Counted from the stretch's first letter, positions 17,094 to 29,716 are shown. The stretch: 64,000 nucleotides of DNA from Streptomyces sp. SirexAA-E (GCF_000177195.2 NC_015953.1:1116001-1180000); one strand, 5' to 3'. The notes: generated from the sequence alone by a model not told the origin. A program made the numbers and translations.

Positions 17094-18549
17094 TCACCGG
17101 GTCCGGCGTCCGGTCGCCCGCAACCCGTCGACGGCCGCGCGCAGTCGGCGTACCCCCTCGGCGATCTCGGCCGCGCCGGAGACGGCCGCGAAGCTCAGCC
17201 GGATGTGCCCGGCCGGGGGTTCGGCGCAGTGGTACGGCCGGCCGGGGGCCACGGCCACCCCGGCACGCAGGGCGGCGGACACCAGGGCGGGTTCCTCGGC
17301 GGCCGGTCCGGGGAGCCTGAGCCAGAGGCTGCCACCGCCCGACGGGACGTGCGGCAGGGCGAGTTCGGGCAGCCGGGTGCCGAGGGCGGCCGTCATGGCG
17401 GTGCGGCGGGCGCCGAGTTCGACGGCCACCGCGTGCAGATGGCGCTCCCAGGCCGGGGAGCCGACGAGTTCGAGGGCCGCCTCCTGGAGCGGGCGCGGCA
17501 CGAAGAAGCTGTCGACGACCTGGATGGCGCGCAGTCGTTCCAGGACGGGCCCCCGGGCGGCCAGTGCGCCGACGCGGAGGCTGGGCGAGGTGATCTTCGT
17601 GAGGGAGCGGACGTGGACGACGACGCCGTCCGGGTCGTGGGCGGCCAGTGGCGCGGGGAGCGGGCCGGCGTCGTGGTGGACGAGGCGGCGGGCGAAGTCG
17701 TCCTCGACGACGAAGGCGCCCGCCGCCCGGGCGGCCCGCACGACCTGTTCACGCCGGCCGGCCGCGAGGGTCGCGCCGGTCGGGTTCTGGAAGAGCGGCT
17801 GGCAGACGAAGACGCGGGCCCCGGTCGCCCGGAAGGCGGCTTCGAGCAGGTCCGGGCGCACCCCGTCGGCGTCCACCGGGACGGGCACCGGCCGCAGTCC
17901 TGTGGCGCGGGCGGCGGCCAGCATGCCGGGGTAGGTCGGCGACTCGACGAGGACGGGGGCACCGGGCGGTGCGAGGGCCCGCAGGGCGGTGGCCAGGGCG
18001 CTCTGCCCGCCGGCGGTGATCAGGACGTCGTCCCGGGTGTGCGCGGGTCCGATCTCCCGGGCGAACCAGGCCCGCAGCTCGTCCAGCCCGTCGGTGGGGG
18101 GCCTGCCCCAGGCGCCGGGGCGCCGGCCCGCCCGGGCGAGGGCGGCGGCGAGGGCCCGTTCGGGCTGGAGGCCGGGGTGGAGGTAACCGCCGTTGAGTTC
18201 GACGACTCCGGCGGGCGGCGCGGCGAGCGTGACGAGGACACCGGAGGCGTCGACGGTGCGGGGCACGACCTCGGGTCCGCCGTCACCGCTGAGCGACACC
18301 TCCTGCCAGGAGGTGTCGCCCGGCTCGGGCACACCGGCGCGGGACTCGGACCGGAAGGCGCCGGAGCCGGGCCGGGTGACGACCAAGCCTTCGGCGGCGA
18401 GCTGCGCGACCGCCCGGGAGACGGTCACCGGGCTGACCCGGAAGCGCTCGACGAGCGCCCGACTGGATGGCAGCTTCCCACCGGGCGAGTAGCGGTCCAG
18501 CTCGCTCTTCAGCGAACTCACCAGGTCAGCCACGCTGCTACGCTCATGC

Positions 18550-18551
<2 letters not shown>
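17094..18551 (-). CDS. MocR-family regulator (GntR HTH + aminotransferase domain)
   Basis: 485 residues: an N-terminal GntR winged helix (SSLKSELDRYSPGGKLPSSRALVERFRVSPVTVSRAVAQLA) and a large fold-I aminotransferase domain with VVEDDFARRL and the PLP lysine in RSLTKITSPSLRVG. MocR proteins sense PLP or amino compounds and usually control an adjacent divergent gene, here the EamA permease. ATG 18551 is interleaved with the permease ATG 18550. No Shine-Dalgarno sequence is seen, but TATCCT lies eight bases upstream, so a leaderless mRNA is likely. Confidence 0.9.
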
Positions 18552-19581
<1,030 letters not shown>

Positions 19582-19623
19582 ACTTGTCGACATGGACCGC
19601 CACCCGTGAGGAGGTCGCTCCCG

Positions 19624-19827
19624 ATGGAGGCACACACCGGTGACCGGCTGCTGACACACGGCAGGACCGTGGGGCAGCAGGACCGGGTCGCAGAGATCGT
19701 CGAGGTGCTGGGAGCCGGGGGAAGCCCCCCGTACCGGCTGCGCGACGAGGACGGGCACGAGTCGCTCGTGTCGCCCGGCCCCGACAGCGTGGTCCAGCAC
19801 ACCGCCTGCCGGCGCGAGGAGCGGTGA
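19624..19827 (+). CDS. DUF1918 domain protein
   Basis: 67-residue protein: MEAHTGDRLLTHGRTVGQ..RVAEIVEVLGAGGSPPYRLRDEDGHESLVSPGPD, the full SH3-like DUF1918 pattern. These small actinobacterial proteins are of unknown function. ATG 19624 is preceded by GAGGAGG (19608-19614) at about ten bases. A TAGACT hexamer overlapping the stop of the EamA gene may serve as its own -10. Confidence 0.85.
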   Translation: MEAHTGDRLLTHGRTVGQQDRVAEIVEVLGAGGSPPYRLRDEDGHESLVSPGPDSVVQHTACRREER

Positions 19828-19919
19828 CACGCCGCTGAGACCCGGGCCGCGGCGGTGACACGCCGCCGAGACCCGGGTCCGCCGGGGGCCTCGCGTGGCC
19901 CCCGGCGCACGCGGTCGCG

Positions 19920-21191
19920 TCAGCGCGGGGTGCGCGCCCGGACCTGGTAGTGGTCGGCCACCACCCGGGCCAGGGCGCCGGTGGGGTCGGTCTTCGCGTG
20001 CTTGGCCGAGAAGAAGATGTGCCCGTCCACCCCGTCGTGCCCGTCGGCCAGGTCGAGGTGGCGGGAGAGTTCGGCGGGGTCCTGCCAGGCGGCGGGCTGA
20101 GCTGGGTCGCCGCACTTGTACAGGGCCTCGCCGATGTACAGGTCGACGCCCGTGCCCCGTACCGTCGTGTCCCACCAGGCGACGAGTTTGCCGTAGTCGG
20201 CGGCGGAGTTGCCGATCTCCCAGTACACCTGGGGCGCGATGTAGTCGATCCAGCCCTCCTTCACCCATTTGCGGGTGTCGGCGTGCAGGTCGTCGTAGGT
20301 CTGCACCCCGCCCCGGGTGTCCGAGCCCAGCGGGTCGGTCGCGGCGTTGCGCCATACGCCGAACGGGCTGATCCCGAAGCGGACGTCCTTCTTGAGCCCC
20401 GTGATGCGCTCGGCCGTCTCCCGGACCAGCCGGTCGATGTTGTCGCGGCGCCAGGCGGCCTTGTTCGGGAAGGCCGACCCGTGGCGGGCGTAGGCGGTGT
20501 CGTCGTCGAAGGTCTGCCCCGCCACCGGGTAGGGGTAGAAGTAGTCGTCCCAGTGCACCGCGTCGACGTCGTAGCGGCCGACGGCGTCGAGCATCGCGTC
20601 CTGGACGAACTTCCTCACCTCGGGCAGGCCCGGGTTGTAGTACAGCTTCCCGCCGTACGGGAGGACCCAGTCCGGGTGCACCCGGGCGGGGTGGGAGGCG
20701 TTCAGACGCGCGGGGTCGGTGTGGTTGGCCACCCGGTACGGATTGAACCAGGCGTGCAGCTCCAGCCCGCGGGCGTGGGCCTCCTTCACGGCGGTGCCCA
20801 GCGGGTCCCAGCCCGGGTCCTTGCCCTGGGTCCCGGTGAGGCACTCGGCCCAGGGCTCGTGCGGGGAGGGCCACAGGGCGTCCGCCGTCGGCCGGACCTG
20901 GAGGACCACGGCGTTCAGCCGCAGCTCCACCGCGCGGTCCAGGTGCGCGACCAGCTCCGCCTGCTGGGCCGCGGCGGTCAGGCCCGCCTTGGACGGCCAG
21001 TCCAGGTTGCCGACCGTGCCGATCCACACCCCGCGCAGCTCGGCCGCCGCCGCCCGGCGGACCGCCGGGGGCCCCGGGCGGGCGGCGGGGCCGGGGCGGG
21101 CCACGGCGTCACCCGCCGTGACCAGCGCGGCCACCGTCCCCGCCGCTCCCAGCACGAACGACCTTCGTCCCATACGCCGCATCTGCTCCAC
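19920..21191 (-). CDS. secreted glycoside-hydrolase-like protein (GHL10 / UPF0748 family)
   Basis: 423 residues. The N terminus has a Tat signal (GRRSFVLGAAGTVAALVTAG, twin Arg). The body is a TIM-barrel of the GHL10 family: LRGVWIGTVGNLDWPSK, LNAVVLQVRPTADALWPS, LHAWFNPYRV, VDAVHWDDYFYPYP and WIDYIAPQVYWEIG. It is expected to act on an extracellular polysaccharide; the substrate is unknown. GTG 21191 is the longest start; ATG 21182 or 21173 also keep the Tat motif. Convergent with DUF1918. Confidence 0.87.
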   Translation of the reverse strand: MEQMRRMGRRSFVLGAAGTVAALVTAGDAVARPGPAARPGPPAVRRAAAAELRGVWIGTVGNLDWPSKAGLTAAAQQAELVAHLDRAVELRLNAVVLQVRPTADALWPSPHEPWAECLTGTQGKDPGWDPLGTAVKEAHARGLELHAWFNPYRVANHTDPARLNASHPARVHPDWVLPYGGKLYYNPGLPEVRKFVQDAMLDAVGRYDVDAVHWDDYFYPYPVAGQTFDDDTAYARHGSAFPNKAAWRRDNIDRLVRETAERITGLKKDVRFGISPFGVWRNAATDPLGSDTRGGVQTYDDLHADTRKWVKEGWIDYIAPQVYWEIGNSAADYGKLVAWWDTTVRGTGVDLYIGEALYKCGDPAQPAAWQDPAELSRHLDLADGHDGVDGHIFFSAKHAKTDPTGALARVVADHYQVRARTPR

Positions 21192-21368
21192 CTCTCGTCA
21201 CTCCGTCCCTGTGCGTCACCGCGGCAGCCGCGCGTGACGCGGATCATGCCCGCCTCGGGCCGCGACCCGCGGGACACCGTTGCCGGGTCTCGGAGTAACG
21301 TCGTGGGGTCGAGGCGGGCACCCGGAATCAAACGGGAAGGGCCGCAGGAGATCAGCGAAAGGCACGAG

Positions 21369-22241
21369 GTGACGGACTCTATGGCCGACATTGCACGCGT
21401 CGGAGTGGTGGGCTGTGGCCAAATGGGCGCAGGCATCGCGGAGGTGTGCGCCCGCAGCGGCCTCGAGGTCAAGGTGGCCGAGACCACCGGCGAGGCGCTG
21501 GAGATCGGCCGCACCCGGCTGCACAACTCCCTCTCGAAGGCCGCCGAACGCGGCAAGATCACCGAGGAGGAGCGCGACGAGACGCTCGGCCGCCTGAGCT
21601 TCACCACCGACCTCGGTGAGTTCGCCGACCGCGATCTCGTCATCGAGGCCGTCGTGGAGAACGAGCAGGTCAAGACCGAGATCTTCCAGGTGCTCGATCA
21701 GGTGGTGACCCGGCCGGACGCGATCCTCGCCTCGAACACCTCCTCCATCCCCCTGGTGAAGCTGGCCGTCGCCACCTCCCGGCCCGACCAGGTCATCGGC
21801 ATCCACTTCTTCAACCCGGCCCCGGTGCAGAAGCTCGTCGAGCTGATCCCGGCTCTGACCACGTCGGACGAGACGATCAAGCGCGCCGAGGCCGTGGTGG
21901 AGGGGGTGCTGGGCAAGCACGCGATCCGCGCCCAGGACCGCTCCGGGTTCGTGGTCAACGCCCTGCTGATCCCCTACCTGCTCTCGGCGATCCGGATGTT
22001 CGAGTCGGGCATCGCCAGCCGCGAGGACATCGACAACGGCATGGAGCTCGGCTGCGCCCACCCGATGGGCCCGCTCAAGCTCGCCGACCTGATCGGCCTG
22101 GACACCGTGGCCTCGGTCGCCGACTCGATGTACGCCGAGTACAAGGAGCCGCTGTACGCCGCTCCCCCGCTGCTCCAGCGGATGGTCGACGCCGGCCGCC
22201 TCGGCCGCAAGACGGGTTCGGGCTTCTACCCGTACGCCTGA
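21369..22241 (+). CDS. 3-hydroxybutyryl-CoA dehydrogenase
   Basis: 290 residues. The NAD-binding loop is VGVVGCGQMGAGIAEVCARSG, followed by LVIEAVVENEQVK, ASNTSSIPL and the catalytic His in IGIHFFNPAPVQKLVELI, then the C-terminal dimer domain (LLIPYLLSAIRMFESG.. AHPMGPLKLADLIGLD). It oxidises (S)-3-hydroxybutyryl-CoA to acetoacetyl-CoA, or the reverse, in C4-CoA metabolism. GTG 21369 has GAAAGG at good spacing; ATG 21381 is the alternative and loses four residues. Confidence 0.93.
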   Translation: MTDSMADIARVGVVGCGQMGAGIAEVCARSGLEVKVAETTGEALEIGRTRLHNSLSKAAERGKITEEERDETLGRLSFTTDLGEFADRDLVIEAVVENEQVKTEIFQVLDQVVTRPDAILASNTSSIPLVKLAVATSRPDQVIGIHFFNPAPVQKLVELIPALTTSDETIKRAEAVVEGVLGKHAIRAQDRSGFVVNALLIPYLLSAIRMFESGIASREDIDNGMELGCAHPMGPLKLADLIGLDTVASVADSMYAEYKEPLYAAPPLLQRMVDAGRLGRKTGSGFYPYA

Positions 22242-22257
22242 CCCGGGCACCGCACCC

Positions 22258-22288
22258 GAGGCCGGCCGGGACCTTCCCGGCCGGCCTC
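22258..22288. terminator. bidirectional terminator hairpin
   Basis: A perfect 14-bp stem, GAGGCCGGCCGGGA with its complement, and a 3-base loop lie between the convergent stops of the dehydrogenase (22241) and the Nudix gene (22306). No U-run, as usual in this GC range. Confidence 0.8.
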
Positions 22289-22305
22289 CGGCGTGTCGCG
22301 GGGGC

Positions 22306-22836
22306 TCAGCCCAGCAGCAGGTGACGGAGCATCAGCAGTCCGGCCGCCATGTTGGCCGCCGGTATCTCGCCGCGTGCGACGAGGTCGGGGACGAGCTTGA
22401 GCGGTACCCACTCACGGCGCGAGGACTCGATGCCGTCCGCCGGAGGACCTGTGTAGGCGGCCTCCCGCGTCCAGAAGAAGTGGTGGCGGGCGTCGATGAG
22501 CCCGTTGGCCGGTTCGGCCGTCATCAACGGGCTCAGCGCGCCGGGGCGCCAGCCGGTCTCCTCCTCCATCTCCCGGGCCGCCGCGGCGGCGACGTCCTCA
22601 CCGTCCTCGACCACACCGGCGGCGAGCTCCCAGCCCCAGCTGTCGGTGATGAAGCGGTGCCGCCACAGCAGCAGGGCCTCGTTGGCCTCGTTGACGACCG
22701 TGGCCACGGCGACGGGCCTGAGCCGGATGAGGAAGTGGTCGAGATGCCGGCCGTCGGGGAGTGCGACGTCGGCCAGATTGACCCGGAACCACGGGTTCTC
22801 GTACACAGTCTGTTCGTTCAGGTTCTTCCACTGCAT
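22306..22836 (-). CDS. Nudix hydrolase
   Basis: 176 residues with a complete Nudix box from G74: GVVEDGEDVAAAAAREMEEETG (G-x5-E-x7-REMEEETG). The segment NEQTVYENPWFRVNLADVALPDG resembles ADP-ribose and nucleoside-diphosphate-sugar pyrophosphatases. It hydrolyses a nucleoside-diphosphate-linked compound; the exact substrate is unknown. ATG 22836 is the clear start. Confidence 0.88.
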   Translation of the reverse strand: MQWKNLNEQTVYENPWFRVNLADVALPDGRHLDHFLIRLRPVAVATVVNEANEALLLWRHRFITDSWGWELAAGVVEDGEDVAAAAAREMEEETGWRPGALSPLMTAEPANGLIDARHHFFWTREAAYTGPPADGIESSRREWVPLKLVPDLVARGEIPAANMAAGLLMLRHLLLG

Positions 22837-22923
22837 GGTTCTGCCACCTTCCGCCTGATTGGTGGCAACATCCGAGCAGGAGGGTTCCCGCCGGGGAATG
22901 CGCGCGGCCCCTCCCCGGAGGGC

Positions 22924-24264
22924 TCACAGAGGCACGCGCAGCGCCCCGTCGATCAGACCGGCCGCCGCCTCCGCGTCGGCACAGCCGCTGGCGGCGAGGT
23001 GCTCGCGGACCGCCCGCAGCCGGTCCCTCAGCCGCCGGGACTCCATCCCCCGGGCGTGTTCGGCCATCTCGGAGGCGGTCCCGGCCGCCCGGTCGGCCTC
23101 TCCCTGGAGCAGTTCGAGATGGGTGAGCAGCGCCAGCCGGTGCACCCGCCCCCGGGCGTGCGCCGGGGAGCGTACGGCCGCCGACGCGTGCTCCCGGGCC
23201 GCGGAGAGGTCCCCGAGGCCGAGCAGTGCCTCCGCCACCTGGACGTCGACGAGGCCGGGCTGGACGTAGCCCGTCTCCTCCGGTTCCCGGCCCGGGCTGA
23301 TGCGCCCCGCCTCGGACTCCGCGCGGTGGATGCGCTCCAGGGCGCTGCGGGGATCGCCGAGGCGGGCGTAGGCCTTGGCCTGCATCGCGTACAGGTCGGC
23401 CGCCAGCGCCGGGGTGATGTGCGGCCCCGCCGCCCGCAGCGCGGCCTCGGCGAAGGCGACCGCCCGGCGGTAGTCGGCCAGGAACAGCGACTGGTTGACC
23501 AGCAGGGCGATCACATAGCCGCCGAGCCCCCGGTCCCCGCTCGCCTTGGCGAGCCGCAGGGCCTGGTGGAAGTAGCGCTGGGCGAGGCCGTGGGCGTCGG
23601 AGTCGTAGGCGCAGATACCGGCGACGGCGACCAGGCCCCCGACGGCCCGGTGCAGCCGGCGCCCCACGGCGTCGTCGTATCCGGCGCGCAGCAGGGGGGC
23701 GGTCTCGGCGTTGAGGAACTTGACGACCCGGGATCTGGTCGCGATGCCGCCGGCCTTTCGGTACATCTGTTCGTAGTGGGTGCGGGCGGCCCGGAGCATC
23801 TCTATGTCCGCCGCGCTCACCCGGCGGGGCCCCGGGCGGGAGACGTCGGTGTCCTCCGGCGGGTTCTCCCACTCCCAGACGGGCATCACCGCCCCCGTGC
23901 CGGTGGCGACCGGCGCCGCGGCGAGGCGGGGGCGCCGCTGGTCGTCGGAGCGCCACAGGGCGGTGGCGTGCTCGACGAACCCGGAGAGGCCGGCCGGCCG
24001 CGTCTGCGCGTACGGTCCGCAGGTGCCCATGCCGATGTCGTCGAGGGTGACGGGGCGGCCCAGCCGTCCGGCCAGCACTTCGCAGATCAGGTCCGGGACC
24101 TGGCCGCGGGGGCGCTGGCCCTTGAGCCAGCGGGCGACCGCCGTGTGCTCGTACCGCAGGACCAGGCCGCGGGCCCGGCCGGCCAGGTTGATGTGACCGG
24201 CGAGCCCGGCACGGGACACACCCGCCTCGTCGATCAGGGATTCGAGCAGGACATTGGGCTCCAT
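22924..24264 (-). CDS. NsdA-like regulator (N-terminal HTH region + TPR-like repeats)
   Basis: 446 residues. The N-terminal ~80 residues (MEPNVLLESLIDEAGVSRAGLAGHINLAGRARG... AVARWLKGQRPRGQVPDLICEVLA) are the conserved head of the Streptomyces NsdA family, whose founding member restrains antibiotic production and morphological development. The C-terminal two thirds are Ala/Leu-rich helical repeats of TPR type (GLAQRYFHQALRLAKASG.., ALAADLYAMQAKAYARLGDPRSALERI). ATG 24264 follows a G-run. A 23-base dyad lies 37 bases upstream. This is a paralogue, not necessarily NsdA itself. Confidence 0.82.
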   Translation of the reverse strand: MEPNVLLESLIDEAGVSRAGLAGHINLAGRARGLVLRYEHTAVARWLKGQRPRGQVPDLICEVLAGRLGRPVTLDDIGMGTCGPYAQTRPAGLSGFVEHATALWRSDDQRRPRLAAAPVATGTGAVMPVWEWENPPEDTDVSRPGPRRVSAADIEMLRAARTHYEQMYRKAGGIATRSRVVKFLNAETAPLLRAGYDDAVGRRLHRAVGGLVAVAGICAYDSDAHGLAQRYFHQALRLAKASGDRGLGGYVIALLVNQSLFLADYRRAVAFAEAALRAAGPHITPALAADLYAMQAKAYARLGDPRSALERIHRAESEAGRISPGREPEETGYVQPGLVDVQVAEALLGLGDLSAAREHASAAVRSPAHARGRVHRLALLTHLELLQGEADRAAGTASEMAEHARGMESRRLRDRLRAVREHLAASGCADAEAAAGLIDGALRVPL

Positions 24265-24300
24265 TGCCCCCCCATATGCGCGTCGGGACGAGCTTAGGGG

Positions 24301-24323
24301 TGATTCACACGGGGTGTGAATCA
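24301..24323. promoter_or_regulatory. perfect inverted repeat upstream of the NsdA-like gene
   Basis: TGATTCACAC-GGG-GTGTGAATCA: ten-base perfect arms, A+T-richer than the surroundings, 37-59 bases before ATG 24264. Size and placement suit an operator for a dimeric repressor, possibly the gene product itself. The binder is not known. Confidence 0.6.
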
Positions 24324-24593
24324 AATGCCCGAACCGTCCGGCTGTGCGCTCTGCCGCCCCGGCCGGCCGGCCGCTTGAATGAACGTCTCGCAAGAGGCGG
24401 CCGGGTCGTCGGCTCCCCCTCGTATCAGCTCGACGACCCGAATCCGCGCCGTCCGTTCCGCCGACCTGCCCGACACTCCGAGGCGGAGCGGACGGCGCCG
24501 GACCGCACGCGTCCGCCGCCCCGACGAAGGAGGGTGGCCGAAGGGCCGGTGCTCCCGGCCCGCGTGCGGTCCCCGGGGCCGCCCGGCGAGACA

Positions 24594-24634
24594 GCGGGAG
24601 GGGCACACCCGGTGGCCGGATGCGCCCCTCCCGC
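24594..24634 (-). terminator. terminator after pheT
   Basis: An 11-bp perfect stem (GCGGGAGGGGC / GCCCCTCCCGC) around a 19-base loop, 30 bases past the pheT stop. Suits the end of the pheST transcript. Confidence 0.65.
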
Positions 24635-24664
24635 ACTTCTGCGCGCGCCGATGGCGCTGCCGGG

Positions 24665-27177
24665 CTACGCGCCCCGCAGCACCGCGCCCGTGCGCTCGGC
24701 GGCCAGCGCGACCGCGCTGTCGCGGGCCTCGGTGGCCTCCTCGACGGTCAGCGTGCGGTCCGCGGCACGGAACCGCAGCGCGTACGCCAGGGACTTGTTG
24801 CCCTCGCCGATCTGCTCGCCGGTGAAGACGTCGAACAGCCGCAGCGATTCGAGCAGCGGACCGGCGCCTTCGCGCAGGGCCTTCTCCACCGCGTCGGCGG
24901 GTACGTCCGTACCGACGACGAGCGCCACGTCCTGGGTCGCCACCGGGAAGGTGGAGATCCGCGGCGCCTGGAGCGCGCCGTCCACGGCCTGCTCCAGGAC
25001 GTCGAGCTCGACCTCCGCGGCGCAGGTCCGCTCGGGCAGGTGGAGGTCCTTGACGACGCGCGGGTGCAGTTCGCCCGCGTGCCCGAAGAGGACCTCCTGG
25101 CCGTTCACCGTGACGTAGAGCGCGGCGCACCGGCCCGGGTGCCAGGGTGCGTGCCGGTCGGCACGGACGATGACCTCGACGCCCGCCTCGCGGGCGATCG
25201 TGCGGGCCGCCTCGACGGAGTCCGCCCAGTCGGCGGGCCGGCCCTTGCCCCACCAGCCGGCCTGCTCGCGGGCGCCCGCGAGGACGACGGCGGCGCGGCG
25301 CGGCTGGCGCGGGAGCGCCGCGTCCAGGGCGGCGATCTCCTCCTCGGTGGGACGGCGGTCGACGGGCAGCCGGACGGCCTTCGTCTCCTCACCGGTGGGC
25401 CTGAAGACGAGCCCGGTCTCGAAGAGCGCGAGGTCGTGGCTGCCGCGGCCCTCGTTGCGGCGCAGCGCGGCGAGGAGGCCCGGCAGCAGCGTGGTGCGCA
25501 GCGAGGGCTCCTCGTCGGAGAGCGGGTTGACGAGCGTGACCGTGCGGCGGCGCGCGTCGCCCTTCTCCAGGCCGAGCCGGTCGAGGGCGGCCTCGCCGAT
25601 GAACGGGTAGCTGAGCGCCTCGACGTAACCGGCACCGGCCAGCGCCCGGCCGACGCGCCGGTGCAGCCGCTGACGCTCCGTCAGCCCGCGTCCGGACGGC
25701 GGGGTGGGCAGGGTGGACGGGAGGTTCTCGTACCCCTCCAGACGGATGACCTCTTCGGCGAGGTCGTTCGGCGCGGCGAGGTCGGGGCGCCAGGACGGGA
25801 CCGTGACGATCAGCTCGTCCTGCCCGTAGACGTCGCAGCCGACCTCCTGGAGGCGGCGTACGACGGTCTCGCGGCCGTAGGAGACCCCGGCGACCTTGTC
25901 GGGGTGGTCGGCCGGCATCGCGATGGTGCGGGGCGCGGACGGGGCGCTGATCTCGGTGACGCCCGCCTCCGCCGTACCGCCCGCGAGGAGGACCAGCAGG
26001 TCGACGGTGCGCTGCGCGGCAGCGGCGGCGGCCTGCGGGTCGACGCCGCGCTCGAAGCGCTTGGACGCCTCGGAGGACAGCTTGTGGCGGCGCGCGGTCC
26101 GGGCGATCGAGATCGCGTCGAAGTGCGCGGCCTCGATGACGACCTCGGTGGTGCCGGCGTCCTCGGTGGCCGCGTCGGCGATCTCGGTGTCGGCACCGCC
26201 CATGACGCCCGCGAGGCCGATCGGCCCGCGGTCGTCGGTGATGACGAGGTCCTCGGCGTCCAGGACGCGCTTGGTGCCGTCGAGCGTGGTGAGCTTCTCG
26301 CCCTGCTGGGCGCGGCGCACGCCGATCGGCCCCTCGACGCGGGTGCGGTCGTAGGCGTGCAGCGGCTGGCCGAGCTCGAGCATCACGTAGTTGGTGACGT
26401 CGACGGCGAGCGAGATCGGGCGCATCCCGGCCTTCTGCAGACGGCGCTGCAGCCAGATCGGGGAGCGGGCCTCGGGCCGCAGCCCGGTGACCGTGCGCGC
26501 GGTGAACCGGCTGCAGCCGATCGGGTCGGACACCCGGACCGGGTGGCCGAAGGCGTTCGGCGCGGGCACGTCCAGCAGGGCCGGGTCGCGCAGCGGCAGG
26601 CCGTAGGCGATGGCGGCCTCACGGGCGACACCGCGCATCGACAGGCAGTAGCCCCGGTCCGGGGTGACGGCGATGTCGAGGATCTCGTCGACGAGCTCCA
26701 GGAGCTCGATCGCGTCGGTGCCCGGCTCGTACTCCGGCGGCAGCACGATGATGCCGTGCGTGCCGTCGTCGCCCATGCCGAGCTCGTCGGTGGAGCAGAT
26801 CATGCCGTGCGAGGTCTTGCCGTACGTCTTGCGCGCGGAGATCGCGAAGTCGCCGGGCAGGACGGCGCCCGGGAGGACCACGACGACCTTGTCGCCGACC
26901 GAGAAGTTGCGGGCGCCGCAGACGATCTCCTGCGGCTCGCCGGTGCCGTTGGCGTCGCCGACGTCGACGGTGCAGAAGCGGATGGGCTTCTTGAAGCCCT
27001 CCAGTTCCTCGATGGTCAGCACCTGTCCGACGACCAGCGGGCCCTTGAGGCCGGCACCGGTCCGCTCGACGGTTTCCACCTCGAGGCCGACGGCCACCAG
27101 CTTGGCCTGTACGTCACGGCCGGTCTCCGTCGCCGGCAGGTCGACGTACTCCCGCAGCCAGGAAAGCGGGACGCGCA

Positions 27178-27178
<1 letters not shown>
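24665..27178 (-). CDS. pheT: phenylalanyl-tRNA synthetase beta subunit
   Basis: 837 residues, full family length. Domains in order: the opening segment [14 protein letters not shown]; an EMAP-like tRNA-binding region (about 40-155, [11 protein letters not shown].. [11 protein letters not shown]); B3/B4 editing domain (210-390); B5 domain; the catalytic-like core ([19 protein letters not shown]); and a C-terminal anticodon-binding FDX-ACB domain ([18 protein letters not shown]). With pheS it charges tRNA-Phe as a heterotetramer. The ATG overlaps the pheS stop by one base (TGATG), so the subunits are coupled. Confidence 0.98.
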
Positions 27179-28422
<1,244 letters not shown>

Positions 28423-29571
28423 TCAGACCAGGTAGGCCGGCGCGCTCACGGGCAGGATAAATCGGAATTCCGCCCCGCCTCCGGGGCCGCGGTCCACGGT
28501 GATCGTGCCGCCGTGCGCCTCGACGATGCCCTTGACGATGTACAGGCCCAGGCCGGTGCCGCCGCGCTTGCTCCCCCGCCAGAAGCGGGTGAAGACGCGG
28601 CCCATCGACTCCTCGGGGATGCCGGGACCCTCGTCGCTCACGGTGACCGCCGTCGCACTCGTCTCGCTCCCGCCGGGTGCGGGTGAGATGTCGATGGTGA
28701 CGGTTCCCTCGCCGTGGCGCACCGCGTTTTCCAGCAGGTTGCCGAGGACCTGGTCCACCTTGTCCGGGTCCGCCCACAGATCGGGCAGCGGCTGCCGGGT
28801 ACGGACGAGGAAGCGGTCGGGTGCCTGGCCGGCGGCGGTGAGCGCCTGGACGTGGCGTTCGACGGCGGCGGAGATGTCCACGGGCTGGCGGCGCAGCTCC
28901 AGCCGGCCCGAGTCGATGCGGGAGATGTCGAGCAGCTCGGCGATGAGGCGGGTGACGCGGTTGGCGTCGGCGTCGACGGTCTCCAGCATCAGCCGCTTCT
29001 GGTCGTCGGTGAACCTCTCCCACTTGGCCAGCAGCGTCGCGGTGAACCCCTTGACGGAGGTGAGCGGCGAGCGCAGTTCGTGGGCGACGGTGGCGATCAG
29101 CTCGGCGTGGCTGCGCTCGGTACGCCGGCGGGCCTCGGTGCCGCGCAGCGAGACGACGACCCGGCGGACGGGACCCTTGGGCGCCTCGCGTACGTAACGG
29201 GCGGAGACCAGCACCTCGCGGCCGCCCGGCAGCAGCAGGTTGCGCTCGGGCTGCCCGACCCGGGTGGCGAGCCCGCCGTACGGGTCGGTCAGGGTCCACC
29301 AGCGCCGTCCCTTGAGGTCCTCCAGGGGCAGCGCGTGTTCCAGGTCGCGGCCGAGTGCCGCGGCCCGCGGGGTGGCGGTGATCCGGGCGGCGGCGGTGTT
29401 GAAGCAGATGACACGGCCGCTCTCGTCGGCGACGACGAGACCGTCGGGGAGATGGTCGGGGTCGATGGCGCCGACGAGGCCGCCGACGGCGTCGTCCGTG
29501 CCGTCCAGGTCGTCGATGGCGCGCACGGCTGCCGTGTGTGTGTGACGCGGCCTGCTCATGCCGACAGCCAT
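28423..29571 (-). CDS. soluble PAS-domain sensor histidine kinase (orphan)
   Basis: 382 residues, no transmembrane segment. A PAS domain occupies about residues 40-140 (LPDGLVVADESGRVICFNTAAARIT..), followed by the H-box VAHELRSPLTSVKG, the DANRVTRLIAELLDISRID helix, the N-box NLLENAVRHG, G1 DEGPGIP and G2 GTGLGLYIVKG. A cytoplasmic ATP-dependent autokinase with all catalytic boxes intact. No response regulator lies next to it. ATG 29571 is used; ATG 29559 (MSRPRHTH) is equally possible. It lies between pheST and the rRNA methyltransferase gene, all on the minus strand. Confidence 0.9.
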   Translation of the reverse strand: MAVGMSRPRHTHTAAVRAIDDLDGTDDAVGGLVGAIDPDHLPDGLVVADESGRVICFNTAAARITATPRAAALGRDLEHALPLEDLKGRRWWTLTDPYGGLATRVGQPERNLLLPGGREVLVSARYVREAPKGPVRRVVVSLRGTEARRRTERSHAELIATVAHELRSPLTSVKGFTATLLAKWERFTDDQKRLMLETVDADANRVTRLIAELLDISRIDSGRLELRRQPVDISAAVERHVQALTAAGQAPDRFLVRTRQPLPDLWADPDKVDQVLGNLLENAVRHGEGTVTIDISPAPGGSETSATAVTVSDEGPGIPEESMGRVFTRFWRGSKRGGTGLGLYIVKGIVEAHGGTITVDRGPGGGAEFRFILPVSAPAYLV

Positions 29572-29716
29572 TCTCCCGTACCCCACCTCTCGAACCGGTG
29601 CAGTGGGCCCCCGAGTTCGTCACCCTACTAGGCGTCGGACGGCGAGCGACACCCTGCGGCGGCGCACCGGGGGGTGTGGCGTGTATCGATCGGTGACGGG
29701 GCGCCGCGGGGGTGGC

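Larger units (their letters stand above)
24265..24664. other. 400-base gap between pheT and the NsdA-like gene
   Basis: No gene seen. It holds the dyad at 24301-24323 and the pheT terminator at 24594-24634; the middle (24330-24590) is featureless GC-rich sequence. The promoter of the NsdA-like gene must lie here. Confidence 0.5.
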
